Of a stretch of DNA of 64,000 nucleotides, positions 53,944 through 64,000 are shown in pieces. The DNA is from Micromonospora sp. NBC_01699. Lineage in GTDB: Bacteria; Actinomycetota; Actinomycetes; Mycobacteriales; Micromonosporaceae. Numbering within the stretch: the stretch's first letter is position 1; every line of letters begins with the position of its first letter. The translations under genes were made by a program, and so were the position numbers. The DNA is taken from contig NZ_CP109199.1 of assembly GCF_036250065.1 (NCBI RefSeq), forward strand, positions 6,503,501 through 6,567,500. The letters are read 5' to 3'. The notes beneath the pieces were generated by a model. That model saw nothing but the letters and a program-made list of their open reading frames with translations. It did not search any database and was not told the origin of the DNA.

Positions 53944-55629
53944 GTGGCAGACGGTGTTCGTCGATCGGTCGCACCCGTGCGCAGGCTTGTCGCCGGGGTG
54001 CTGGGCACCTTCGCCACTTTTGTCATCCTGTTCGGCTGCGGCATGCCCAGTTGGGCGATCGTCGCCCTCGGGGTGGCGCTGCTGGTGCTGGCCGTCGGAC
54101 TCGGCCTGGTGACCAACGTACGCAGTGGCGCGCGGGCCTGGGTGTCCGGGATCGCGCACGTACACAGCGTGTCGGAGCCGCCCGCGTCGTCGGTGTTCGG
54201 CCGGTGCGAACTCCAGATAGTGCTGGACGCACCGGGCCTGCCACCCCGGTCGATCCGGGTACGCGACCCTCGGGTGCCGGTGACCAAGTGGCCGGCACCG
54301 GGCACCGCCCTACCGATCATGGTTGCCATCGACGACCCCCGGCACGTACGGATCCTCTGGGACGAGGTGCCCACGCACGCGGAGGCCGCCGACCGGATGG
54401 ACCTGCCGCCGGAGTTCGACGAGGATCTCGACCGGCTCGGCGACGACGCGCTGATCGGGGAGGACGTTCCGCCGTGGGTGCGCCGGGGCTCCGACGACGG
54501 ATACCGGACAACCCCGCCGGGCGATCCGGTCACCGCGGACCTGAGCGACGACCTGCGCGGGCTGCGGGAGGAGCCGGTGGTGGTGCACCACACGCCGGGC
54601 GGGACCATCGTGCTGGAGGGCACCCTGGTCGAGCCGCCGCCCGCGGTGCCGCTGCCGCGCCGGGCGAAGCCGACCCCGGGCCCGACCCGCAGCGCACGCT
54701 CCGACGACCCGTACCCGGACGCGCCGCCGTACCGGGGCGGCGACGACCGGTCGAACACCGACCCCTCTGACCCCGACCGCCACGACGACGACCGGGTCGA
54801 GGACCGGGTCGAGGACCGGGTCGAGGACCGGGTCGAGGACCGGGTCGAGGACCGGGTCGAGGACCGGGTCGAGGACCGGGTCGAGGACCGGGTCGAGGAC
54901 CGGGTCGAGGACCGGGTCGACGAGCGTTACGACCGGGACCGTGACGACGAACGCTACGACGACGGCCGTCGTGACGACGACGGCGACGGCGACCGTGGCG
55001 ACGACGACCGGCCGGACGTCTACCGGGCGGAGTCCGGACCGGGGGTGGCCGGCCCCGGACGGGTCCGGCCGGTAGACGACATCGACCTGGAGCTCGATCT
55101 CGGCGACCCGACGTCGCGGCGCGACCGGTCGCCGGGCTCCGAGGCGGCGGCCGAACGCCCGGCCGCACCCGAGGACCGGGCCCCCGACGACGACACGGAC
55201 CTGCTCGCCGGGCTGGTGGCCAACCCGCCGAGTGCCGAGGTCGGCGCGACGGGCCCGATCCACGGCGTCGGCATCACCCTGCTCGTCACGAACCTCGAAC
55301 GTTCGGTGACGTTTTACCGGGACATGCTCGGCTTCTTCGAGATCGACGGCGGCGAGGGCAACGCCGTACTCGCCTCCGGCGCCACCCGAATCGTGTTGCG
55401 GGCCATCCCGGACGTGGCGCCGATCAACCGCCGCCTGGTGCACCTGAACCTGGAGGTCGGTGACGTCGAGGCGGTCTACGAGGACCTTCGCGCCAAGGGG
55501 GTGCGCTTCACCTACGCGCCCAGGGCGGTCAACCGGGGCGCGAAGCTGGAACTGTGGGCGGCGGCGTTCCGCGACCCGGACGGCCACGGCATCGCACTGA
55601 CCCAGTGGCGCGGTCGCCCGGCGAGCTGA
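53944..55629 (+). CDS. Membrane protein with (VEDR)10 tract and C-terminal VOC domain
   Basis: 561 residues from GTG with AGGGAGG upstream. Two N-terminal membrane helices (residues ~16-58) lead to a soluble region (VFGRCELQIVLDAPGLPPRS), a long acidic/basic disordered linker that contains ten perfect VEDR units, and a C-terminal vicinal-oxygen-chelate (glyoxalase-like) domain: GPIHGVGITLLVTNLERSVT with FYRDMLGFF, and RDPDGHGIALTQWRG. VOC domains bind metals or small molecules; the role here is unknown. The gene is convergent with DUF4233 and divergent from ndk. Confidence 0.82.
   Translation: MADGVRRSVAPVRRLVAGVLGTFATFVILFGCGMPSWAIVALGVALLVLAVGLGLVTNVRSGARAWVSGIAHVHSVSEPPASSVFGRCELQIVLDAPGLPPRSIRVRDPRVPVTKWPAPGTALPIMVAIDDPRHVRILWDEVPTHAEAADRMDLPPEFDEDLDRLGDDALIGEDVPPWVRRGSDDGYRTTPPGDPVTADLSDDLRGLREEPVVVHHTPGGTIVLEGTLVEPPPAVPLPRRAKPTPGPTRSARSDDPYPDAPPYRGGDDRSNTDPSDPDRHDDDRVEDRVEDRVEDRVEDRVEDRVEDRVEDRVEDRVEDRVEDRVDERYDRDRDDERYDDGRRDDDGDGDRGDDDRPDVYRAESGPGVAGPGRVRPVDDIDLELDLGDPTSRRDRSPGSEAAAERPAAPEDRAPDDDTDLLAGLVANPPSAEVGATGPIHGVGITLLVTNLERSVTFYRDMLGFFEIDGGEGNAVLASGATRIVLRAIPDVAPINRRLVHLNLEVGDVEAVYEDLRAKGVRFTYAPRAVNRGAKLELWAAAFRDPDGHGIALTQWRGRPAS
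54796..54915 (+). repeat. Ten perfect 12-bp repeats (GTCGAGGACCGG)
   Basis: Ten identical in-frame copies of GTCGAGGACCGG encode VEDR; an 11th, altered copy (VDER) follows. Perfect identity implies recent slippage or conversion. Any unit change keeps the reading frame. Confidence 0.98.
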
Positions 55630-55650
55630 CCGGTCCGCCGCCGGGTCCGG

Positions 55651-56031
55651 TCAACCCAAAATCGTCCGGCGTACGTGCAGCACGTACACCCAGACCAGCG
55701 CGAAGATGACCCCGAGCACGCCCAGCGACCAGTGCAGGAAGCTGGACAGCAGCAGCAGCCCCTGCAACGCCGTTGCCGCGTGCCAGGCCCACGACCGGGC
55801 CAGCAGTCCGCTGAGTACGACCGCGAACACCGCCAGCGCGACGATGACCCCGATCGCGGTGCCGTTCAGGTCACCGCCGACGAGTCGGATCGGTTGGATC
55901 GCCAGCAGCAGCACCAGCATCTCGATGACCAGCGTGCCGGCGCCCAGGCCGCGTACCGCCCGGACGGGGTTGCGCAGCCCCGACGGCCGCGCGTCCTCGT
56001 CCGGTTCAACCGTTTCCCGTTCCGCTGTCAT
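55651..56031 (-). CDS. DUF4233 membrane protein
   Basis: 126 residues, ATG with GGAGAGACG upstream. Four hydrophobic helices with LRNPVRAVRGLGAGTLVIEM at the entry and SFLHWSLGVLGVIFALVWVY at the end match DUF4233, a small actinobacterial membrane family encoded next to folC. Function unknown. It lies 13 bp after folC and belongs to valS-folC-DUF4233. Confidence 0.92.
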   Translation of the reverse strand: MTAERETVEPDEDARPSGLRNPVRAVRGLGAGTLVIEMLVLLLAIQPIRLVGGDLNGTAIGVIVALAVFAVVLSGLLARSWAWHAATALQGLLLLSSFLHWSLGVLGVIFALVWVYVLHVRRTILG

Positions 56032-56044
56032 CGTCTCTCCGGCT

Positions 56045-57379
56045 TCATCGCTTCAGCAGCCGCCGTGCGTCCGCCACGGTGACCACGGACCCGGTGACCA
56101 GTACGCCGACCCCGCTCAGCTCGGCCTCGGGGTTCGACTCGGCGAGTTCCACGGCCAGCTCGATCGCGTCGGGCATGTCCTCCGCCGTCTGGACCCGATC
56201 CGGGCCGAAGAACTCCTCGGCCAGCTCGGCCAGTTGCTCGACCGGCATCGCCCGGGGTGATGTGTTCCGGGTGACCACCACGGCGTCGACCACCGGTTCG
56301 AGCAGTTCCAGCATCCCGGACACGTCCTTGTCGGCGAGTACGCCGAGCACCGCGATCAGCCGGCTGAACGCGAACTCCTCCTGGAGGGTGTGGACGGTGG
56401 CGGCCATCCCGTGCGGATTGTGCGCACCGTCGAGCAGGATCGTCGGCGCGGACCGTACCCGTTCCAGCCGGCCGGGTGAGCTGGCCTCGGCGAAGCCCTC
56501 GCGGACCGCGTCGATGTCGAGCTGCCGGTCGGCGCCGGCACCGAGGAACGCCTCCACCGCGGCGAGCGCCACCGCGGCATTCTGCGCCTGGTGGGCACCG
56601 TGCAGCGGGATGAAGATCTCGTCGTAGACGCCGCCGAGTCCCTGGATGGCCAGCACCTGACCGCCCACGGCCACGGCCCGCCGGACGACTCCGAACTCGC
56701 TGCCCTCGCGGGCGATGGTGGCGCCGACCTCGGCGACCCGCTCCAGCAGGGGTCGGGCGGCCTCCTCGGTCTGGGTCGCCGAGATCACCGTGGCACCCTT
56801 GTGGATGATGCCGGACTTGGCCAGCGCGATGTCCTCGATCGTGTCGCCGAGCCACTCGGTGTGGTCGAGCCCGATCGGGGTGATCACGGCGACGCCGGCG
56901 CCGAGCACGTTGGTCGAGTCGTCCGCCCCGCCGAGGCCGACCTCGACCACGGCCACGTCCACCGGCGCGTCGGCGAAGATCGCGAACGCCAGCGCCGTGG
57001 TCATGTCGAAGTACGTCAGCGGCTCGCTGGCCTTCACGTCGACCAGTCGCGCCAGCGGCACCACCTCCCGGTACGCGTCGACGAACCGCGACTCGCTGAC
57101 CGGTTCCCCGTCCAGGCTGATCCGCTCCCGGACAGTCTCCAGGTGCGGGCTGGTGTAGCGGCCGGTGTGCAGGCCGAACGCCCGCAACAACCCGTCGATC
57201 ATGCGCGCGGTGGAGGTCTTGCCGTTGGTGCCGGTCAGGTGGATCGACGGGTACGCCCGCTGCGGGCTGCCGAGCAGGTCGAGCAGTTGCTCGATCCGGC
57301 CCAGGTCAAAGACCATCCGGGTGAAGCCGCGTGCCTCCAGTTCCGCGTCGACCCGGTTGAACTCGTTACGGTCGCTCAC
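56045..57379 (-). CDS. folC: Folylpolyglutamate/dihydrofolate synthase
   Basis: 444 residues from GTG. FolC adds glutamate to dihydropteroate and extends folate polyglutamate tails. Mur-ligase signatures: [20 protein letters not shown] (P-loop), [32 protein letters not shown] and the C-terminal [13 protein letters not shown]. The start overlaps the valS stop (GTGA), so it is translationally coupled to valS. Confidence 0.96.
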   Translation of the reverse strand: MSDRNEFNRVDAELEARGFTRMVFDLGRIEQLLDLLGSPQRAYPSIHLTGTNGKTSTARMIDGLLRAFGLHTGRYTSPHLETVRERISLDGEPVSESRFVDAYREVVPLARLVDVKASEPLTYFDMTTALAFAIFADAPVDVAVVEVGLGGADDSTNVLGAGVAVITPIGLDHTEWLGDTIEDIALAKSGIIHKGATVISATQTEEAARPLLERVAEVGATIAREGSEFGVVRRAVAVGGQVLAIQGLGGVYDEIFIPLHGAHQAQNAAVALAAVEAFLGAGADRQLDIDAVREGFAEASSPGRLERVRSAPTILLDGAHNPHGMAATVHTLQEEFAFSRLIAVLGVLADKDVSGMLELLEPVVDAVVVTRNTSPRAMPVEQLAELAEEFFGPDRVQTAEDMPDAIELAVELAESNPEAELSGVGVLVTGSVVTVADARRLLKR

Positions 57380-59991
57380 GAGAGTGCCTCCAGTGCGGCG
57401 GCGATCCGGGCCAGGTCGGCCTCGGCGACGGCCAGCCGATCCTTGATCTTGTTGACCACCGGCTCCGGTGCCTTGTCCACGAACGCGGGGTTGCCGAGCT
57501 TCGCCCGAGCCTGGGCCGCTTCCTTCTCCGCCGCCGCCCGGTCCTTTTCCAGCCGGGCCCGTTCGGCCGCCAGGTCGATCGAGCCACGGGTGTCCAGGGC
57601 CACGTTCACCCCACCGGCCACCGCCAGCGTCGCGCTGGCCGTGAAGTCCGGGCCGGCGTCGTCCAGCCGGACCAGCGAACGGATCAGCGGTTCGTGTCCG
57701 GCGATGCGCGCGTCGGCCAACCCGTCGAGCCGGGCTGCGACCCGCTGCGCGGGCCGCAGCCCCTGGTCGGAGCGGAACCTACGGATCTCGGTCACCACCC
57801 GTTGCAGCGTGACCAGTTCGGCCTCGGCGGCGTCGTCGACCAGCGTCGGCTCGGTCACCGGCCAGGTCGCGGTCTGCACCGTCTCCCGCCCGGTCAACGC
57901 GATCCACAGCTCGTCGGTCACGAACGGCGCGATCGGGTGCAACAGGCGCAGCACCTGGTCCAGTACATGTCCGAGCACCCGGCGGGTGACCTCGGCCGGC
58001 TCGCCACCGGCGGCCAGCACCGGCTTCGCCAGTTCGAGGTACCAGTCACAGACGTCGTCCCAGGCGAAGTGGTAGAGGGTGTCGCAGACCTTGGCGAACT
58101 CGTATGCCTCGAACTGCTCGTCGACCTCGGCGACCACGTGCTGCAACCGGGACAGGATCCACCGGTCGACCGGGGAGAGTCGAGCCGGCTCCGGCAGTGG
58201 CCCGTCAACGTTCGCGCCGTTGATCAGCGCGAACCGGGTCGCGTTCCAGAGCTTGTTGCAGAAGTTGCGGGAGCCCTGGCACCAGTCCTCGCTGACCGGC
58301 ACGTCCGCACCGGGGTTGGCGCCCCGGGCCAGGGTGAACCGGGTCGCGTCGGCACCGAACCGCTCGATCCAGTCCAGTGGGTCGATGACGTTACCGAACG
58401 ACTTGGACATCTTCTTGCCGTACTGGTCGCGGACCATCCCGTGCAGCGCGATGACCTCGAACGGCGGTTTGCCGTCCATCACGTACAGGCCGAACATCAT
58501 CATCCGGGCGACCCAGAAGAAAAGGATGTCGTAGCCGGTGACCAGGACGCTGGTCGGGTAGAACTTCTCCAGGTCGGCGGTGCGCTCCGGCCAGCCGAGG
58601 GTGGAGAACGGCCACTGCCCGCTGGAGAACCAGGTGTCGAGTACGTCCTCGTCCTGCCGCCAGCCCGGCCCGGCGGGCGGCTGCTCGTCCGGCCCGACGC
58701 AGACGACCTCGCCGTCCGGGCCGTACCAGACCGGGATCCGGTGTCCCCACCAGAGCTGGCGGGAGATGCACCAGTCGTGCATGTTGTCGACCCAGGCGAA
58801 GTAGCGCTTGGACAGCTCGGCCGGCTCGATCCGGACCCGCCCGTCGCGGACCGCGTCACCGGCCGCCTGCGCCAGCGGGGTGGTGTTGACGAACCACTGC
58901 AAGGAGAGCCGGGGCTCCACCGTCGTACGGCACCGCGAGCAGTGCCCGACCGCGTGTACGTACGGCCGCTTCTCCGCCACTATCCGGCCGTCCTCGCGCA
59001 GCGCGGCGACGATCGCCGGCCGGGCCTCGTACCGGTCCAGACCCTCGAACGGACCGGGCGCGGTGATCACGCCGCGCTCGTCCATGATCGTGAGCGAGGG
59101 CAGCTGGTGCCGCTGGCCGATCTCGAAGTCGTTCGGGTCGTGCGCCGGGGTCACCTTCACCATGCCGGTGCCGAAGGTCGGGTCGACGTGTTCGTCGCCG
59201 ACGATCGGGATCAAACGCCCGGTGAGCGGCACCTCGACCTCGGTCCCGATCAGGTGCCGATACCGCTCGTCCTCCGGGTGTACGGCCACCGCCGTGTCTC
59301 CGAGCATCGTCTCGGCCCGGGTGGTGGCGACGACCACGTCGTCGCTGTACCGGATCGAGACGAGTTCGCCGTCGTCGTCGGTGTGCTCGACCTCGATGTC
59401 CGACAGGGCGGTGAGGCAGCGCGGGCACCAGTTGATGATGCGCTCGGCGCGGTAGATCAGGCCGTCGTCGTACAGCCGTTTGAACATCGTCTGTACGGCC
59501 CGCGAGAGGCCCTCGTCCATGGTGAAACGCTCGCGGTCCCAGTCGACCGAGTCGCCGAGCCGGCGCATCTGGCCGAGGATCGTCCCACCGGATTCGGCCT
59601 TCCACTGCCAGACCCGTTCGACGAACTTCTCCCGACCCAGGTCGTGCCGGGACAGGCCCTGGGCGGCGAGCTGCCGCTCGACCACGTTCTGGGTGGCGAT
59701 GCCGGCGTGGTCCATGCCGGGTAGCCAGAGCGCCTCGAAGCCCTGCATCCGCTTGCGCCGGATCAGGGCGTCCTGCACGGTGTGGTCGAGGGCGTGCCCC
59801 ATGTGCAGCGAGCCGGTGACGTTCGGCGGCGGGATGACGATGGTGAACGGCGGCTTGTCGCTGTCCGCCGACGCCCGGAAGTGGCCGGCGGCTACCCACT
59901 GCTCGTACCGTCGCTGTTCTACCTCACCCGGCTGGTACTGCGCGGGCAGGGACGGGACGGCCGTGCGTTGGGTATCCAGTGTCTCGGTCAC
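57376..59991 (-). CDS. valS: Valine--tRNA ligase
   Basis: 871 residues from [22 protein letters not shown] has the HIGH-type [20 protein letters not shown] is the KMSKS loop; [19 protein letters not shown] belongs to the editing domain that removes mischarged threonine; a C-terminal coiled coil ([20 protein letters not shown]) closes the protein, as is typical of ValRS. No T-box is found; TAGACT 6 nt before the GTG suggests a leaderless mRNA, unlike ileS. Confidence 0.97.
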   Translation of the reverse strand: MTETLDTQRTAVPSLPAQYQPGEVEQRRYEQWVAAGHFRASADSDKPPFTIVIPPPNVTGSLHMGHALDHTVQDALIRRKRMQGFEALWLPGMDHAGIATQNVVERQLAAQGLSRHDLGREKFVERVWQWKAESGGTILGQMRRLGDSVDWDRERFTMDEGLSRAVQTMFKRLYDDGLIYRAERIINWCPRCLTALSDIEVEHTDDDGELVSIRYSDDVVVATTRAETMLGDTAVAVHPEDERYRHLIGTEVEVPLTGRLIPIVGDEHVDPTFGTGMVKVTPAHDPNDFEIGQRHQLPSLTIMDERGVITAPGPFEGLDRYEARPAIVAALREDGRIVAEKRPYVHAVGHCSRCRTTVEPRLSLQWFVNTTPLAQAAGDAVRDGRVRIEPAELSKRYFAWVDNMHDWCISRQLWWGHRIPVWYGPDGEVVCVGPDEQPPAGPGWRQDEDVLDTWFSSGQWPFSTLGWPERTADLEKFYPTSVLVTGYDILFFWVARMMMFGLYVMDGKPPFEVIALHGMVRDQYGKKMSKSFGNVIDPLDWIERFGADATRFTLARGANPGADVPVSEDWCQGSRNFCNKLWNATRFALINGANVDGPLPEPARLSPVDRWILSRLQHVVAEVDEQFEAYEFAKVCDTLYHFAWDDVCDWYLELAKPVLAAGGEPAEVTRRVLGHVLDQVLRLLHPIAPFVTDELWIALTGRETVQTATWPVTEPTLVDDAAEAELVTLQRVVTEIRRFRSDQGLRPAQRVAARLDGLADARIAGHEPLIRSLVRLDDAGPDFTASATLAVAGGVNVALDTRGSIDLAAERARLEKDRAAAEKEAAQARAKLGNPAFVDKAPEPVVNKIKDRLAVAEADLARIAAALEALS

Positions 59992-59997
59992 CCTGAA

Positions 59998-60003
59998 AGT
60001 CTA
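59998..60003 (-). promoter_or_regulatory. -10 box for a leaderless mRNA (valS)
   Basis: Minus-strand TAGACT, 6 nt (TTCAGG), then GTG. With this promoter only 57 bp remain to the divergent gene. Confidence 0.5.
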
Positions 60004-60047
60004 CGGAGGCCCCGACCGGGACCGTCGTGGACCACCACCGGTTGGGC

Positions 60048-60053
60048 TACGGT
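60048..60053 (+). promoter_or_regulatory. -10 box for a leaderless mRNA (60061 gene)
   Basis: TACGGT, 7 nt, then ATG. Confidence 0.45.
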
Positions 60054-60060
60054 GTCGGTC

Positions 60061-60753
60061 ATGTCCGACGCGAACCTCTTCGATCGCCCTTCGGCCACCG
60101 ATCCGGTGCCGGTCGACGTCACCCCGGAGCCGTACGACATCACCCCCGGCTTCGGATTTGACGACGACGAGGAGGAGAGGGAGCGGTCGGGTCGGCCGTC
60201 GCGCCGTCGGCTGATCGCGCTCGGCGCGGCCCTGCTCATCGGGGTGGCCGGTGCCGCGGTCCTGGGCGCCTTCGGGTGGCAGGTCGCACAGCAGAAGGAC
60301 GCCTCCCTCACCACGCCCGACCAGCTCGCCGGCCTCACCCTGGACGGCAGCGAGCGAGCCAGGACCACGGCCGACTACCTGCGCAGCGGGTTCCTCGCCG
60401 ACATCGAGGTCGACCAGAGCATCGCGGCCGTGTACGCCGACCCGGCCCGGCCGGAGGGCTCGGTCCTGCTCTTCGGCGGTACGACGGTGATGTGGCAGCC
60501 GGAGCAGGATCTGGATCGCCTGTTCAAGCTGGTGGCGGACGACTCCGGCCGGATCGACGGGCTGCGTGAGGTGCCGGCGGGTGAACTGGGTGGGGTGCTC
60601 AAGTGCGGGACCAGCCACCAGGGCGACGACCTGACGGTCTGCGGTTGGGCCGACCATGGCAGTGTCGCGTTGGCGATGTTCCCGGGCCGTACGGCCGACG
60701 AGGCGGCGCCCCTGATGCTGGAGATCCGTTCCGCCGTACAGACCCGAAGCTGA
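60061..60753 (+). CDS. Single-pass membrane protein with 'WADHGS' domain
   Basis: 230 residues. An acidic head (GFGFDDDEEERERSGRP) and basic patch (SRRR) precede one membrane helix (LIALGAALLIGVAGAAVLGAF). The outer domain has a Gly/Ser-free start (LTTPDQLAGLTLDGSERART), MWQPEQDLDRLFKLVAD and LKCGTSHQGDDLTVCGWADH followed by GSVALAMFPG. It shares PEQDLD, a Cys pair and V-C-x-WADHGS with the C-terminus of the proline-rich protein at 41117-42919. Family name not recognised; extracellular and probably disulfide-bonded. Confidence 0.8.
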   Translation: MSDANLFDRPSATDPVPVDVTPEPYDITPGFGFDDDEEERERSGRPSRRRLIALGAALLIGVAGAAVLGAFGWQVAQQKDASLTTPDQLAGLTLDGSERARTTADYLRSGFLADIEVDQSIAAVYADPARPEGSVLLFGGTTVMWQPEQDLDRLFKLVADDSGRIDGLREVPAGELGGVLKCGTSHQGDDLTVCGWADHGSVALAMFPGRTADEAAPLMLEIRSAVQTRS

Positions 60754-60758
60754 CCGCG

Positions 60759-60789
60759 CGCCGTCGGATTCGTTTCCGGACCGACGGCG
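60759..60789 (+). terminator. Hairpin after the 60061 gene
   Basis: CGCCGTCGG pairs with CCGACGGCG across a 13-nt loop, 5 nt after the stop. Confidence 0.7.
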
Positions 60790-60843
60790 GGAAGTAGCAC
60801 ATCACGTGCTGGAAACAGGGCGACACATTGTGGCTGGGAAACA

Positions 60844-60875
60844 AGTTAGGGCCACCCCGAAGGGTGGCCCTAACT
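60844..60875 (-). terminator. rRNA operon terminator
   Basis: A perfect 14-bp stem AGTTAGGGCCACCC / GGGTGGCCCTAACT with a TTCG tetraloop on the minus strand, followed by a T-rich TTGTTT, just after the 5S gene. Confidence 0.92.
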
Positions 60876-60883
60876 AGAAAGTT

Positions 60884-61002
60884 GTCCGGCGGCGTCCTAC
60901 TCTCCCACACCCTCACGAGTGCAGTACCATCGGCGCTGGAGGGCTTAGCTTCCGGGTTCGGAATGTAACCGGGCGTTTCCCCACCGCTATAACCGCCGTA
61001 AC
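60884..61002 (-). rRNA. rrf: 5S ribosomal RNA
   Basis: On the minus strand the sequence starts GTTACGGCGGTTATAGCGG, contains GGGGAAACGCCCGG, CATTCCGAACCCGGAAGCTA and GGTGTGGGAGAGTAGGACG, and ends CCGCCGGAC; the ends pair as in 5S rRNA. Length ~119 nt; ends approximate. Confidence 0.95.
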
Positions 61003-61091
61003 ACTATCGACTTAACAAACAACTCAACCCAAACCATATTTGGGGTGTTGTTCGTTTGTCGGGAATCACACAGTGGACGCGTAGCACCTTA
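61003..61091 (-). other. 23S-5S spacer with processing stem
   Basis: 89 bp. AACAAC...CCAAA pairs with TTTGG...GTTGTT around 61017-61051, a stem that could be cut by RNase III during maturation. No tRNA is present in the spacer. Confidence 0.6.

Positions 61092-64000
<2,909 letters not shown>

Overview
This is a high-GC actinobacterial chromosome segment. Codon use, GTG/TTG starts, 4-bp ATGA/GTGA gene overlaps, an actinobacterial-type ileS T-box, DUF397 and mycothiol-dependent maleylpyruvate isomerase families, and protein sequences that look like Micromonospora and relatives all suggest the family Micromonosporaceae. That taxonomic call is an inference from sequence style. No plasmid, phage, insertion sequence, CRISPR array, tRNA gene or classical biosynthetic cluster was seen. 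Most of the window is core genome.

Layout. 1-7 kb: end of a DUF4870 membrane protein, hemW, an enoyl-CoA hydratase homologue, a secreted lysozyme-fold protein, a MOSC protein, a GlsB-type membrane protein, then lepA coupled to a zinc-ribbon Nudix hydrolase. 7-10 kb: two tandem DUF4240 paralogues separated by small repeats, a phosphotransferase, rpsT. 10-16 kb: comEA-comEC-holA and a membrane protein on the minus strand, with stop/start overlaps. 15.7-20 kb: an accessory patch of lower GC with a secreted DUF2690 protein, a regulator carrying an NBR1-like Ig domain, a DUF1996 protein, a winged-helix regulator behind a MerR-type promoter, and a possible 32-residue hydrophobic peptide. 20-30 kb: DinB-family enzyme, DegV protein, the nadD-rsfS-phosphatase cluster, pepN, DUF397, a beta-hydroxyacid dehydrogenase, a FUSC membrane protein. 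30-41 kb: trpS behind a Trp-codon leader peptide and attenuator-like hairpins, GNAT acetyltransferase, rplU-rpmA-obg, RNase E/G with a clear terminator, and the radical-SAM pair TIGR03960/TIGR03936. 41-49 kb: a proline-rich membrane protein, an iron-sulfur photolyase, PlsC acyltransferase, and ileS under a T-box. 49-60 kb: a DUF6493-SWIM zinc-finger gene pair, ndk, a membrane protein with a VOC domain and a (VEDR)10 tract, and valS-folC-DUF4233. 60-64 kb: a small membrane protein and the 5S and 23S rRNA genes on the minus strand (23S cut by the window end).

The segment is rich in translation functions (lepA, rpsT, rsfS, trpS, obg, rplU, rpmA, ileS, valS, rRNA). Two of the three aminoacyl-tRNA synthetase genes carry cis-acting leader control: a tRNA-sensing T-box at ileS and a putative ribosome-mediated attenuator at trpS. 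A recurring promoter form is a TANNNT box 6-7 nt before the start codon, which implies many leaderless mRNAs. The most unusual observations are an apparent ATC start codon behind a strong Shine-Dalgarno site, short tandem duplications of gene 3' ends (ileS and the dehydrogenase), a long palindrome flanked by C-tracts and G-tracts upstream of ileS, a MerR/SoxR-like promoter, and the SWIM/DUF6493 pair of unknown function.
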